Assembly (NCBI GenBank): GCA_036023115.1
Contig: JAYKKT010000088.1
Location: 496,001 to 560,000, forward strand
DNA from: Brasenia schreberi
Lineage: Eukaryota; Streptophyta; Magnoliopsida; Nymphaeales; Cabombaceae
DNA: 64,000 bases
Reading direction: 5' to 3'
Positions within the stretch are counted from its first letter, which is position 1. Each line of letters opens with the position of its first letter. A model generated the notes under the pieces. That model was given only the letters and a program-made list of their open reading frames with translations, was not told the origin of the DNA and ran no database searches. Positions 1 to 18,187 of the stretch are shown one piece after another. Position numbers and translations under genes: made by a program.

Positions 1-468
1 AGAGATATATGTACATCATGCGACCGACGACTCTTAAATCAATGTCATTTCTCTATTAGTAAACATCAAACAGAATGGGAATCAATATAGTAAGTTACAT
101 AAGAATGAAAGACACGGAAAACAAGAACCTTAAACAAGGTAAATGTATTAAATTCACTAATTAGTAATCAGATTGTACTCAAGTCGAGTTCATAACTGCA
201 TACCAAATCCAGATAAATTAGAAACCTAGTTAAGTTACTGGATCTAACAGAAAGGAAACAGATTCAGGTTGGATACAGATCTAAACGAGAACAGTTGACA
301 ACCCAATAGAAAACCAAACCAATCGAAATTTTCTTACAAATCAACACTAAAATTGAGAACAAATATGAAAAACTCTAAGAAAAAAATGAAACCCGTAAAG
401 TTATTATAATCTGCCCAAATTGTTAATACTAGTGCAAGCTGATGTTGATTTCAATACTTTCTAGTTTC
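1..468. other. No gene recognised
   Basis: AT-rich sequence with no open frame resembling a known protein on either strand. By position it should be intron of the minus-strand bS18m-like gene, whose downstream exons are not found here and presumably lie left of the window. Confidence 0.4.
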
Positions 469-485
469 ACTCATTTCTCCAATTA

Positions 486-759
486 ACTATGCCCATGTGA
501 GGGATCACCCTTGCCAGGATGGTTCCAAGCGCCAGATAAAGGAATGTCGCATTAAGTAGCCAACAATCAAATAAAACTTTGTTGGGTTTCATGAGGTACA
601 ATGTTTCCAACACAAATGCACCACATCCCATCCAAACTCCAAAGCTAAGCATGCTTGGAGGAGGAATAGTACAAAGATGGACGACCTCCTTAGAATTCCT
701 TGTGTTGCACCAGCCAACCCCACGTAGTGTGGGAAAAGGCTTAGCTAAGTTTTTAAGGT
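486..759 (+). mobile_element. Mini-RTE: short non-autonomous LINE derivative with 17-bp TSD
   Basis: It begins with the RTE-family 5' end (CCCATGTGAGGGATCACCC, then the 'GATAAAGG...AAAACTTTGT' block). It ends with the family 3' end (GCCAACCCCACGTAGTGTGG, then GAAAAGGCTTAG), with no coding sequence between. ACTCATTTCTCCAATTA occurs at 469-485 and again at 760-776, a perfect 17-bp target-site duplication, so this is a retrotransposed unit and not a decayed full-length copy. About 100 bp in the middle has no match to other copies in the window. It lies in the intron downstream of the bS18m-like exon. Confidence 0.8.
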
Positions 760-855
760 ACTCATTTCTCCAATTACAATTATCTGACACAAAGGAAGGG
801 TAGATGCACTTGAATACAGTACCAAAATCCAAAAGGGCCAATTTGTTTTGCATAC

Positions 856-1208
856 CTTGACTCTATATGTCATGCCCTGTCTAAAATTCACATCTGGTCT
901 GAATGCATAATCTGGACCGTATATCTCATCATTGTACGGGTATGACATGGCAGCTTTCTTCAACTTACTGTCCATACCATCTGATAACGATGTATCAAAG
1001 GTTCCCAGGCCATCCAGCCCATCATTAAATCCTGAACTATTTAGACTTGAACCAAAGCCTCCTTTTCCACGTGCCTTTTCCAGTCTATCAAGTGTCTGAT
1101 AGAGATGATCTGTTCCCTGATCACTGTTACTAAAGCCACCAAATATTCGTTGTTCAAAATCATCTGCACTCTCAACTGACTTATTGGTATTGTCATGAAT
1201 GTTGCCAC
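856..1208 (-). CDS. Exon of a mitochondrial small-subunit ribosomal protein S18-like gene
   Basis: An open exon of 2 nt plus 117 codons read on the minus strand. It is bounded by a good acceptor (TTTCTACAG before 1208) and a donor (AAG/GTATGC at 855). Conserved segments include VESADDFEQRIFGG, a LDRLEKARGK stretch, LSDGMDSKLKKAA and PDYAFRPDVNFRQGMTY. From family knowledge, this order (acidic DFE..FGG box, charged helix, LSDGMD.KLK.AA, DYAFRPDV.F..G.TY) is the plant-specific N-terminal extension of the nuclear-encoded mitochondrial bS18 protein, which precedes the rRNA-binding S18 domain. The S18 domain itself is not in the window and should lie left of base 1. The product would act in the small subunit of the mitochondrial ribosome. 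Identification is by motif memory only. The exon is clearly real coding sequence; the family name is less sure. Confidence 0.55.
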
Positions 1209-2318
1209 CTGTAGAAAGAGTTGTCTAAACAAGATTTTTGATGGGCAAACATTAAAACCCATGGAACAACAAAATTTAGATTGAATTTTCTAAGATGCAA
1301 CTAAACATTACATTTCCATATTTAAGGAGTATTTCTGTAAACGTCAAATTCCCTTACCAGCCATGCAATGTTTCCAAGGAAAATGCATCCAGTGACTGAA
1401 ACTTACATGCAATGCAAGTTGGGATAATGAGAAAGAAGGTCAGAACAGGTTCTTCAACAGAATGTTACTAGTAAAGTTTCTTCTAATTTAAGTGCAAGTT
1501 TTTGCCGAGGATATGATGGTATTAACCAATAATGAAAAATCAAATTTGATGTGTCAGACACTATGAATCTGAAGGCATTAATAATTTAATACAGTTATTA
1601 GTACGAGAAATTCAAAAATTCAGCACATAAATAATTCTTGAAAAACTTGAGATGAACATGGGTTATGACAGTACTAAAAGGATACAGCACGGGTGATAGT
1701 AAGGTTGGTTTTAGTACAAGATGAGACTCATAAACTAACTCTTCAATCTGTTCTAGAAACAAATTCCAAGTTTATGGGTTTTACTGCCACAAACAGATTA
1801 TGCAAACAACATTTGCTAACCTAATCAACAACCATCGTTGGGTTGGAAAATAAGGCTTGAAAAAGAGAAAAGTCCAACTAATAAAATCAATAGTGATCAT
1901 GGTAAGTCTTCAAACAGGGGCCTAGTTGCTCCAGTTGTGCCCCAAGCAAGGTAAATCTAAGCTTCAATTGACTATGTAGCTGACTAGTCACTCTTTTATC
2001 AATTGATGTAAAAAATGCGAACAGGGAGAACCCCACTTCACACACACAAGCATGCACAGCCTGCGCCAACATGTACCCACACGTGTATGCATGCATGCTC
2101 ACATGCAGAAGCAAGTGTGTGCATGCATAGACACAAGCAAGGCAGTTAAGCAACCTAGTTGATTGAGTTGACTACTTAGTTGACTGAGATGTATCATATA
2201 AAGAGACAAACCGGGTGCTCTCAGTGTATGTGTGGAGCAAGGAAGGCACATGCCCCCCCCCCTCCGAAAAAAAACACACAAACAAACACAAAAAAGGAAA
2301 AGAAACAGGAAAAAATCA
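1209..2318. other. Intron of the bS18m-like gene, no gene recognised
   Basis: AT-rich non-coding sequence with a CA/CATG-rich patch around 2035-2130 and a C-run followed by an A-rich patch near 2252-2315, just before the hAT insertion. Small open frames here have no recognisable similarity. Confidence 0.4.
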
Positions 2319-2326
2319 ATGAGGAA

Positions 2327-5300
2327 TAGTGTTATCCGTATCGTAATGCGATACATATACGATACACCTTATAGTATCCCGTATCACACATATTGTATGA
2401 TACAGGCGAACGGAAACCCGCATTTTTGCAGGTTTCCTTGGTTTCTTCAGAGCTCCCTAAGCCTTCTTTTGGTGGTTATTCCCCTTCTTGGTGTTCAAGG
2501 CTCCAAAAACGACCTCTACGGTGTCCGTGCAAGCCTCCTGACTCGGATTTTGGTATATTTTTTATGTTTTTTTTCATTTTTTCCTTTGTATTTGTTATTT
2601 TTTTGTGTTATTTGTATTTTTCTTTTTTTAAATGACAAAATATGAAGTTATTAAGTGTGTGGATATGATTTTTATTGCGTTCATGAAGTGGAAGACACTC
2701 TATTTGAGTGTTATTTTAAGATTGGGGATTTACGAGTACTTTTATTTTCAGGTTTTTTATTGAATTAAAGTGCTAAAGTGAGATGACAGGAATGGGTGTT
2801 AGAGACTCCCATTCTAAGTCTGATAATCCGGCATGACAGTGGGGTACACCAGTTGAGGGTTCCAGATTAAAGATCGGATATTTATTTTATGAGAGGGTGG
2901 TTAGTGGTGAAATTTCACGGTTGAAACACAATGTAGAAGGGACTAGGAAAAAAGTTGTTCCTTGCACAGGCAGAGTTAGAAGTTTGCCATAAGGCATTAA
3001 ATAGCAATGTCTTCAGATTATTGAGAGTATACAAGAGAGGAGACAACAAAAGGATGATTTGAAGATGTTTGAAGAAGATGATGATAATATTGGATTTCGA
3101 TTCACTGATAGTTTGCCTTCAGATAACAGAACAGAGATGGGTAGTAGCAGTTCACGACCACCTAGCAGGGGAAAGAGGGACCCTGAAGACTTTGGAAGTG
3201 CTAGAAGAGGAAGTTCAAGGAGTAAAAGAAGAGTTGCTTCTAGCATTCATTCATTTTTTTTCTCCTACCACTACATCTGGTGCTCCACTAGAATTCGTGC
3301 TGCTATGGCTACAGAACAACTGTATGATCAGACAGACCTTCCAATGGGCAGATGGTTTTATGATGCATGCATTTCATTCAATGCAACAAACAATTTTCAT
3401 TTTCAAGCAATGAAAGATGCAATTGCTAACATTGATCCAGGATACAAGATGTCCTCCTATCAGAAATTGAGAGGAAAGATCTTAGATAAGACCGTCATTG
3501 AAATACAAGAATATTGTTCGACTTTGAGAGAGTCATGGAATGAGACAGATTGCAGTACTATCATGGCAAATGGATGGACAGATAAGCGAGGAAGGACCTT
3601 GCTAAACTTTTTTATCTACTATCCTACATGACTTATGTTTTTGAGATTTCTACACATGTCAGAGGAGAGGCACACTGCGGAGATCCTACGACAAGAATTT
3701 GATAAGGTGATATTTGAGGTTGGGCTAGAGAATGTAGTTCAATTGATTACAGATAATGCAACTAACTACAAAGTAGCTGGAAAAGAGTTAGTTGATACTT
3801 ATAGGACTTTTTATTGAACACCATGTGCAGCCTATTGTTTAGATCTCATCCTTGAGGATATTGGTGAGATGGATGAGACAAAGGCAACAACTGAGTGTTG
3901 CCAAGATATCACAAAATTCATTTACAATCATGCATTTATTTTGTGTATGATGAGGAGATATACAGAAGGTGCAGAGCTTCTTCGAATAGCTGCAACTCGG
4001 TTTGCAACGAACTCCTTATCTATATAGAGTATTGTGAGACAGAAGGAAGCATTGAAGAGAATGTTCTCCTCAAATGAGTGGCAACAATTTGCAGAGTGCC
4101 TCAGAATAGAAGAAACCGAAAGTTGAATGAGATTTCCAAGACAGTCTTTAGTATATTTTGGAATGCATGTGTTAGACTATTGAGGATTACATGTCCATTA
4201 GTGAAGGTTTTGAGATTGGCTGATAGCGAAGAGAAACCATCTATAGGCTACCTTTATGAAGCTATGGATAAGGCAAAAGAAGTCATTAGAAATAATTTTA
4301 ATGGAAAAAAGAGAGATTATATGCCCATGTGAAAATTTATTAATAATAGATGGAATAAACAATTGCATCAGTTTATTCATGCTCTAAACCCATCATTCAG
4401 GTACTCAACAAGCTTCAAAAGGGATGGTGAAGTTAATTGAGGCATCATTGATTGTATAGATAGATTAGTCCCTGATGAGAGCAGAGCAGATGCTATATAT
4501 CGAGAGATGTAGATCTACGATAATGCTCTTCACTTGATGGGTTTGCATGTAGCAATTCGCAACCGCACTACTATGCGTCCAGGTAAATTGTTTATCTTCG
4601 TATTTAAGTTTCTTAAATCAACTTGTCTTATATTATGTCTCTAATGTTTGTCTTTTTCTACAGATGTTTGGTGGAATAGGTTTGAAACTGATTGCCCAAA
4701 CCTTAAGGATTTTGCAGTCAAAGTTTTGAGTCAAACTTGTAGTGCAATTGATTATGAAAGGAATTGGAGTGTCTTTGAACACGTTCATACAAAAAAAATG
4801 CAACAGGTTGGAACATAAGTGACTGAATGATTTAGTTTTTATTTGTTGTAACATGTGCCTTCGTGAAAGGTAATGTTGTATTACTTGGTATTTAAATATT
4901 CAATTCAATAAATTGTTTGACTTCAATTGTTAATATTATTTACTAATTGCTTATTTTTCTTTGTTATAGGCAATTAAAAAAAGTAAATAGACAAGAAAGC
5001 CAATTTGATCCAATAAGTTTGGATAATTTTGATATATTAGGAGACTGGATTATAGAAGACAGTGAAGAAAATGCCCTCCTATCTGAAGAAAATATTGCAT
5101 GGATTAATTTGGAAGGAACGCAACAACAGTATGAAGGAGATTGAAGAATTTGATTTCCAAGCAGAAGGTGTTGTTGATGAGGAGGAGGAGGATCTTTAGC
5201 AAGGAGAAGATGAAGATTATTTAGTTGATGATCCTTATTTGTAAAATGTAAATGTATTTCATTTTTTTTATTCAAAATATGTAAATTTGGATGCAATTGT

Positions 5301-5531
5301 TCAATGTTGAATGCTCAATTTGTACTAAACTTTGCATTATATGAATTTAAAGAAATTACCAGATTTTTCTTGATTTTTTCGAATTTTTACTAATTTTTCT
5401 TGATTTTTTAAATAATTTTTGTATTTTTGTTAATATTAAAGTACGATACAGGCGATACGATATGATACGATACGATACGCCCGTATCGTGGAGCCAGTGA
5501 TATGCGATACGATACGCGTCAGACAACACTG
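2327..5531 (+). mobile_element. hAT transposon copy 1 (BED/DUF659 type), 3.2 kb
   Basis: The terminal inverted repeats are TAGTGTTATCCG at the left and its partner CAGACAACACTG at the right. The 8-bp target-site duplication is ATGAGGAA (2319-2326) against ATGAGGAT (5532-5539), one mismatch. Eight-base TSDs and CAGTGTT-like ends are typical of the hAT superfamily. Both subterminal regions are packed with GATACG/CGTATC motifs. It encodes a decayed three-exon transposase on the plus strand. It is related to the copies at 48017-51364 and 59742-60929. Confidence 0.9.
2783..5244 (+). pseudogene. Decayed hAT transposase (BED zinc finger, DUF659, hAT dimerisation domain)
   Basis: The frame starts at ATG 2783 and is broken by stops and frameshifts. 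Recognisable in order: a BED-like region with HNVEGTRKKV (2930-2960); a Ser/Arg-rich linker (about 3130-3245); a DUF659-like core with [16 protein letters not shown] (3560-3610) and LITDNATNYK (about 3745-3780); and a C-terminal hAT dimerisation segment with ERNWSVFEHVHTKK (about 4755-4800). Two introns can be placed: 4583-4663 (GTAAAT...CTACAG) and 4870-4969 (GTAATG...TTATAG). An acidic C-terminal tail follows. In-frame stops, for example after FIYYPT near 3630 and near 3815, show that it cannot make a functional transposase. Confidence 0.85.
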
Positions 5532-5539
5532 ATGAGGAT

Positions 5540-7636
5540 AGTGTCCGGATAGAATATGAAGATTTTGATTCTTGAAATTCACTCATCTCTCACTCCAGTT
5601 TTTTCCCCTCTCCATCATGATTCTCTCAATTCTTAGTACATTAGCAATTTCTCCGACACTTGTTTTCTTCAACCCTGACTGTCCATGTGGAAATACGTCT
5701 TAAAGAGTATACTATTACTAACTAAAATCCAAAAGATATTAAGGAGACATATACTAACTTTCTAAGCTCATCCACATGCAGATCTTATATGTAAAAGAAA
5801 CACACAAAGCTATTGTAGTTCAAGATATGAAATCCTGAATCTAAATCAAGAAGCCATGGTACAGATCTTCAATCTTTTCTCTGAGAGCACGGATTGTAAA
5901 CGCTTCAGGAAAAGGCTTCCAACCAGATAGTAAAAATGGTTACTTTATTTCCATTGAGAATAGAACCAGATGTAGAAGGAATACTGGTTAAGCTCTGTCC
6001 TTGTAGATGCAGTTACAAATTCAAGAATATATGCAGTGGAACACAATGATAATCAGCAACCAAAACCAAGCCTTCCACACTAAGTGGGGTCAGCTGCATG
6101 ATTTCTAAGTCACCCGTGAGCTTGATCTTGTGCCATATTAGCATTTAACTCCAAAAAGAACAGATCATGTTTTATTGCGTCAAAGTTATTCCAATACTTT
6201 AGAGACCTTCCTCTCCCTCTTTTAAAATGTTCAAACACATAGATAATTAGTAAACAGAAATAATGGTTCTTTCCGGAAATATGTTTGCAGGATGACTAAA
6301 ATAGAAGTATGTTCCTTTCATACTAACCGATCTCAGAGCCAGAGGACAAAGTTCTGTTTGCACATGAAAAGTTGCACCGCCTTATATGTTTACTCCAGTG
6401 TAGCATCATAATTCAAACTTCACCCCTACACCTGAAAATACGGGAGAGCAGGAGTCAACTTTTGCAAACCTGAAATTCAACTTCATAGCATCCAAAAGAA
6501 AAGATACCCACTGCTGTTGACTAAACTAGTAAAAAATAACAAACTAGCCTAATATTTCATTACGGCACTATCCGAAGTTTCTAAGACAGCTTCCATGGCA
6601 AACTCGACATTGTGTAATAGTGTTGCATAGAGTAAGAGCAATACATGCACTGTAGCGTTGTATAGCACTTACCGTAAGCTAATAAAAACTAGTATTAAGC
6701 TTCTAAAATAACAAGAATTACACTAAGATATTTTATAATTACAAATAAAATTGAAACAGAATTGCCGGCAGGCCAGTGGTGCCCCCACACCATTGCGGTG
6801 GGCAGCCACCAGTATGCCATGAGAGAGAGAGAGAGCGCTCATGTGTCCAAATGCATCTGTTCTGCACACAGTCCCATACCGCAGCCTCTATATATAAAGG
6901 TGCTGAATTCTAGCAAAGGATTGCATTGCACAGAAAAAATATATTAACCTTACAGAAAGAAGCTCTCTTCCCAATTCTCACCAAAAAGAATCACGTTCAC
7001 AATCTCTCTCTCTCTCCCTCTAAGTGGATTCAACTTGAAATAGTTAGAAAAAGAAAATCGAAAAGGAGAAAAGAAGATGTGCCGACAAGAGTCATTTGGA
7101 TTCAGAGAATGAACAACAAATGCATTATCTACGAGCTCCCAGATTAAACCAAATTCATTTATTCAGAAAGCTATGGACTGATATTTGAACCACTGCAAAC
7201 AAACACTAAAGGAAGTAGTTGATGCAATTCCACAAGCACATGGTGCTCGACAAAAGTAGATGCCGTTCATAGTTCAACGGAACGATTTGGCTTCTTGTAT
7301 TTCCAGTAAACTATTACATGCATCTTGATCAAGAGGAAGAAGGTTACAAGATAAGAAAAGTAGAAACACGAAATAGCTATAATGGGTTCCTTGTACGGTT
7401 TCTTTAACCGCCAATAGTGTTGTTCTATACATCCAGAAGCATGAAACAAGAGAAAGGAACAAACAAAATCAGGAGGAAAAAGGTAGAGAGAGCACCAAAA
7501 GCAACCTCTATGATCGGCTCTCCATCAACCTTACAAAATCACCCATACTTCCGTTGCACGCGCACACTCAAGGGAAGACAAAGAAGAGGTGGAAGAAGGA
7601 AGTGGAAGAGGAAGAAGAAAGGAGGATTAGACGTAC
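5540..7636. other. No gene recognised; presumed long intron of the bS18m-like gene
   Basis: AT-rich sequence with short GA and CT runs (about 6820, 7003) and no open frame resembling a known protein. If the candidate first exon at 7637-7778 is correct, this is part of a 6.4 kb intron that also holds hAT copy 1. Confidence 0.35.
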
Positions 7637-7778
7637 CTTTCCGGATGGTGGTTTGCAGCGGAAGAGGACGCCGAAGCAATGGCGGTAGAGCGGTGGAGTT
7701 AGGGGGGCCAAGAGAGAGGCGTGCTCTTCTGGTCTTGGGTAGTTCCCGCACGGCCCAGCACGTTGTTTCAGGAACCAT
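7637..7778 (-). CDS. Candidate first coding exon (transit peptide) of the bS18m-like gene
   Basis: On the minus strand an ATG at 7778 opens 47 codons plus one base, ending at a strong donor AAAG/GTACGT. The leftover G joins the GT at the start of the 856-1208 exon to make a glycine codon, so the phase fits exactly. The peptide is rich in Arg, Leu, Pro and Ser/Thr with few acidic residues (PPLLRRPLPLQTTIRK near its end), as expected for a mitochondrial presequence. An in-frame ATG also exists at 7790. This is inference from phase, donor quality and composition; no family signature is visible. It would be head-to-head with the eL15 gene. Confidence 0.33.
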
Positions 7779-14253
<6,475 letters not shown>

Positions 14254-14629
14254 TGTTGGTGATATGTGGATTAGGCTCCTGTATCTTCCTGGCTTCCAAT
14301 ATGTTGTGGTCTTTTACTGCACAATTTTGTTGATCAGGGACCTAATTGTCTAGCTTTGATTGGTGCTTTAGGAGGAGGATGTATGCTCTGCGTCGACGTT
14401 TCACCTTCATATTTAGCAACTTTCAGTTCTTCTATTTTATTGCTATAGCAATTTAAAGATTTGTGCTTTTGCTTTTTCCTGATTGAATTATTCGTTGTGT
14501 GGGTTTACAATCGTTGATCTTGTCCTCTCTTCTGAGGATGATTTTGTATGATTTAGGATTCCTTTTTCTTATGCTAAAACCATAGGTGCTAGCTTTTCCG
14601 TTCTTTTTTTGTTTTGTTACAAGAGGAGG

Positions 14630-15340
14630 ATGAAGCTTAACACAGACACCCACATGCACCTTCTGGGAGTCCAACTCCTCACCAGCAACAACGGTGCTAG
14701 AATGTGTTTGCCCTGCTGTTGAGCTAATGTTCCTCTTTCAGTGCAGAGGGATATCCACACATGCACCCTCTGGGAGTGAAACTCCTCACCAGCAAGGACG
14801 GTGTATGCGTGTGTCCATGTTGGCCAGCTATTAAGATAAGTTCTATGGGTGTAGTTCTCTATGCAGTAGCAATCCAAATCTTGATACAAATCCCATCATG
14901 TACCATGCTATTAAAAGATTCTTGATGTTGCACTTAGAGCAATAGCTCAGCTGGTTAGAGGTCCACTCATAAATTGGAGGTCATGAGTTCGATACATATG
15001 AGTGTATTAGAAGATTCTTCATGGTGCAGGCATAGCAATAGCTCATCTAGTTAAAGGTCAACTCATAAATTGAAGGTCATGAGTTTGATACATAGGAACG
15101 TGCATCTAGCTTCGGTCTTCCTAGTGTGTGCATGCACACACTTGAGAGACAAGTTCCACGATTGTAATTTTCCTATCTACTCATGGAATAGTGATCCAGA
15201 TCTTGGTTTAGATCCTATGATCATGTATCATACTATGAAAAGATTACAGTGCACGCAGAGCAATAGCTCACCTGGTTGCAGGCCAACTCACAAGTTGAAT
15301 GTCACGAGTTCAATAAGTATATGCATATGTCTGCGACCTT
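14630..15340. repeat. Cluster of tRNA-derived (SINE-like) modules 3' of eL15
   Basis: Two types of tRNA-like block occur. Type A (plus strand): AATAGCTCAGCTGGTTAGAG (A-box-like) followed about 40 nt later by ATGAGTTCGATAC (B-box-like), at 14936-14996, 15034-15092 and, degraded, at 15258-15318. The sequence between the boxes contains ACTCATAAATTGG. Each type A block is preceded by a shared 'AAAAGATTCTT/AC..GTGCA' lead. Type B (minus strand): the complement of CTCAAC(A/G)GCAGGG...GAGTT(G/C)GACTCCC at 14650-14727, with a partial second copy at 14757-14805. A longer segment (about 14830-15000 and 15145-15320) is duplicated. None has a closed acceptor stem, so these are repeats and not tRNA genes. 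Confidence 0.6.
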
Positions 15341-15344
15341 ATTG

Positions 15345-16170
15345 TAAACATCTACTCCTTAAAAAAGAACAAAAATAAATAAACCGGAGAATTAGGGTAT
15401 ACTGTAAGATGGCATCTCCCAGGAACCAATATGGTTTGTCTCACTAGTCACTGGATACCATTTTCAATTTGGATATCCGATTCAAAATCTCCACGGTCGT
15501 TGCCGTCGTAAATAGGCGGAGATTTGAAATGAATAGCGCGCGAAGATGAGAGAGAGGTTTACTTCATCGTCGGAGTTGCGGGAAGCAAATAGCACTAGAG
15601 GTAATAGAAATCCTCAGGTTTACTATTGCTTTCGTCTGTTTGTTGAAAAAAGAAGCTACGTGTCATGATTTTTGGGGCGATTTTTCGTGTTTTTCCTTAC
15701 GATTTCATATCGGTCCGCTGATTTAATCCTATTTCTCGTCACATTTTTACACTTTCCCCCTGCTCTGCCGGTCGAACTTCTAGAATGAGGCTGAACGCGT
15801 GAATCAATAGCGTGAACGTGAATTTGTTAAATTCATCGCTGCACTTTCTGGGTGCTATTTTAGTAAGCTTGATACCCATTTTTGTGAATTTAAACTAGAA
15901 TCTTTTGTTGCATGATACTTTGTCAATTCATTGCAGCATTTCAGTTCGTTCGTTGCAGGTCGCTTAAATATCAGAACTAGCATCTGTGAACAGCCATCAC
16001 ATGAACAAATTAAGAGCATGAATAAATGTTATACCTGTAAAACTTTTGCAACCTTTTTGAATGCTGTAAATTTAATGGGATATACATGTAAACACACATC
16101 CAAACTTCACATTTTTTGAACATTACCTTAACCAAGTCTCTTCCCACACACTGTGGTGTTGGCTAGAATT
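15345..16170. other. No gene recognised
   Basis: At 15550 a short frame MRERFTSSSELREANSTR ends at a donor-like AG/GTAATAG, but no matching downstream exon was found, so no gene is called. The rest is AT-rich with no family similarity seen. Confidence 0.3.
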
Positions 16171-16250
16171 TGCACACGAAGACTTCTTAGGAGGTCACCA
16201 TTCTTACGCTATTCTCATCAAACACGCTCAACTTCAAAGTTCCGATGTGT
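16171..16250 (-). repeat. 5S rRNA-like relic
   Basis: Read on the plus strand, ACACGAAGACTTCTTAGGAGGTCACCATTC followed by ACACGCTCAACTTCAAAGTTCCGATG is the complement of the 3' and central parts of plant 5S rRNA, with many changes. A preceding segment (CTTCCCACACACTGTGGTGTTGGCTAGAA) recurs before the second 5S-like relic at 22696, so both belong to a dispersed repeat and not a 5S array. LTRs of Cassandra terminal-repeat retrotransposons carry 5S-like sequence, which is the most likely source; no LTR pair or primer site was found to prove it. Confidence 0.55.
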
Positions 16251-17396
16251 GACCCTGCGCATGAGCTGAAAAGCGTGCATCATCCCCTGATAAGAGACTC
16301 GACAAAGTTTATAATGGCTGTTATTACGTATTGGAAGCTGCAGATTTATCTGGGATCTAGACCAACTATGAATCGCTGAAACCGTGCATAGGCTTTCGCT
16401 ACAGTCCTTTGAATGGGTAAGTCTCTCTCTTTCACCCTGCTAGTGAAACTCTCCAGCGGGGTTTTCCACCAATTCAAGAATCAAAAGGTTACTGATGCTA
16501 GAAAATTTTACAGCAGAGAAAACCATGTTTTGACACTAAAAGAAGATCCTGGAGTCAGACGCTGAAAAAATAGACCATTTTGAATCCATCTGCGGGGTCA
16601 GTTTCATGAGAAACAACTTGTATGATGAGATTCCAGGTGGCTTGCACATCTAATGACCTTACAGAATACCATCAAGTCAATTACTTTTCTAATTTCCGGG
16701 CTTGAGAAACATTGTGTTCTTTGTTCGTGACATTGCTGCCACGATGCTGACTATATTGAGCGCTTTGCTCTTCGGCCTACGAGCAAAGCCCTAGCAATCT
16801 TACCACCCTCCAACTAAAGCGGTTGCAGTTGTTGCAGGTGCTTTGATGTGCACTGTCCACAGGGAGATGTAGAGCTCTTGAGACTCGGTGCTTTGATGCT
16901 TGTATCTGGTTTCCTTTTCCCCAGCAGTACGTGAAGAGTTCATTATCTTGAATGCCAAAATAAATGAAATGGAGATCAGTTAATTAAATTTGTCATATGA
17001 ATGCCTCAAAAGCAAGTACGTAGTTTGTGCACTTTGTTGAATGCCGACTTGATAGAAGTTTGTTGTTTTGCTGAATGTAATCTTCTTCAAGTTTACATTA
17101 TGGAATCAACTCAAATAAAGAAATCTCACAACGTTCTTAATATTGCAGAAACCAGCCAAACGAACACACCAAGGTTGTCTTGTTTACTCAGACGAGACAA
17201 ACTGGGCTGAGCTCGTACCACATGAGCTAGGTGCGAGCCGAATGATCTGAACACAAACTTGGTAGTTAAACTTAAAAAACTTGTAATTGAAAACATGTAA
17301 TTCATGAATGCTTCACTTGAAATGAGCTTTTAATGCTGTCTTTTCTGTAAAACTAACTCAGGGATGGAAGACATGCATCCGTTCAAGCCTAACACA

Positions 17397-17470
17397 TGCA
17401 CCCTTTGGGAGTCGAACTCCCCACCAGCAACAACGGCGCTAGAGCACCCTGCCGTTGAGCTACCCCTTAG
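17397..17470 (-). repeat. tRNA-like module, type B
   Basis: On the minus strand it reads GGGGTAGCTCAACGGCAGGG, then a long variable-arm-like stretch with TTGTTGCTGG, then a T-arm-like GGGAGTTCGACTCCC. It is the best preserved of three copies (others near 14650 and 14757). The A- and B-box-like sequences and the paired T stem point to a tRNA-derived SINE head or an old tRNA pseudogene. No intact acceptor stem is seen. Confidence 0.5.
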
Positions 17471-17527
17471 TGCCAACTAATCATGTTTAACATGCTTCTA
17501 TCATCTAAAATCATAACTCTGTTTTGA

Positions 17528-17662
17528 AAAAATCGCTTGATGATAAAGGAAAGGGTTGTGTTAGACTTCTGATAATCAGCATAAAACTGTGCAAACTCTA
17601 TTATGAATCCAAAATAATTAATTGCATCAAAGAATTTATGTAGCCGACTTCACCTACTTTGT
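17528..17662 (+). mobile_element. Decayed mini-RTE
   Basis: GATAAAGGAAAGGGTTGTGTTAGACTTC...AGCATAAAACTGTG...TTATGAATCC matches the RTE 5' block. CAAAGAATTTATGTAGCCGACTTCACCTA, about 45 nt later, matches the RTE 3' end. The order equals the other mini-RTEs, but no TSD could be found and the terminal TATGGGAAAAGG is gone. Confidence 0.5.
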
Positions 17663-17870
17663 TATTATGTATATTCAAGTTATTCACGTCCCAAGAGAGA
17701 ACTATCGGGTCGAGGATGCTTTAGCCAATACTGGCTCAGTCTCATCGTTGCAAATCCAGGTTTGGGAGGAGCCTCCCTCCTTCGTTGGACAACTGATGCA
17801 TGTGTACAGGACGACCTCGATGCTGCTGAGGTCTAACTTGTAATCTCTTTGGGCTTTCGCTCCGTTCTGT
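17660..17870 (+). pseudogene. Fragment of a non-LTR retrotransposon RNase H C-terminus
   Basis: The frame 17622-17843 reads IQVIHVPRENYRVEDALANTGS and then IQVWEEPPSF. This resembles the end of the RNase H domain of plant L1-type LINEs, where a 'H..RE.N..AD.LAN' motif is followed by 'VWE.PP'. It is followed by GGGCTTTCGCTCCGTT, similar to common LINE 3' tails. Short, isolated and not functional. A gypsy RNase H is an alternative. Confidence 0.4.
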
Positions 17871-18042
17871 ATAGAGATGTTAAAATGGTCCGAACGGTTG
17901 GTCCTGCAAAAATGTAGAGCCAGGCCAAATATTTCCGGCTTACTTATGGAGCATGGTCAAATGGCCCAATCCAACTGACCTTGGAAGCCAACATGGGTTG
18001 AGCCAAACCGGTCGGTAGGGTCAATACTGGCCCGGTTCCACT

Positions 18043-18131
18043 CCTGTGTCGGGAAAATGTGTGTCGAGTTGGATCAGCTCATAAAATATTAATCTCCAAA
18101 ATGCTGTGTTCGGATATATATATCCGAACCA

Positions 18132-18187
<56 letters not shown>

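Noticed and set aside
2232..2645. 137-codon frame near the hAT left end
   Set aside because: Crosses the TSD and TIR of the hAT and encodes low-complexity Lys/Arg then Phe/Leu runs; not a gene.
14936..15092. Functional tRNA genes
   Set aside because: A- and B-box-like sequences exist, but no acceptor stem closes and the copies diverge from each other, so they are treated as SINE-like repeats.
15550..15612. Possible first exon MRERFTSSSELREANSTR with donor GTAATAG
   Set aside because: No downstream exon in matching phase could be recognised, so one short frame is not enough to call a gene.
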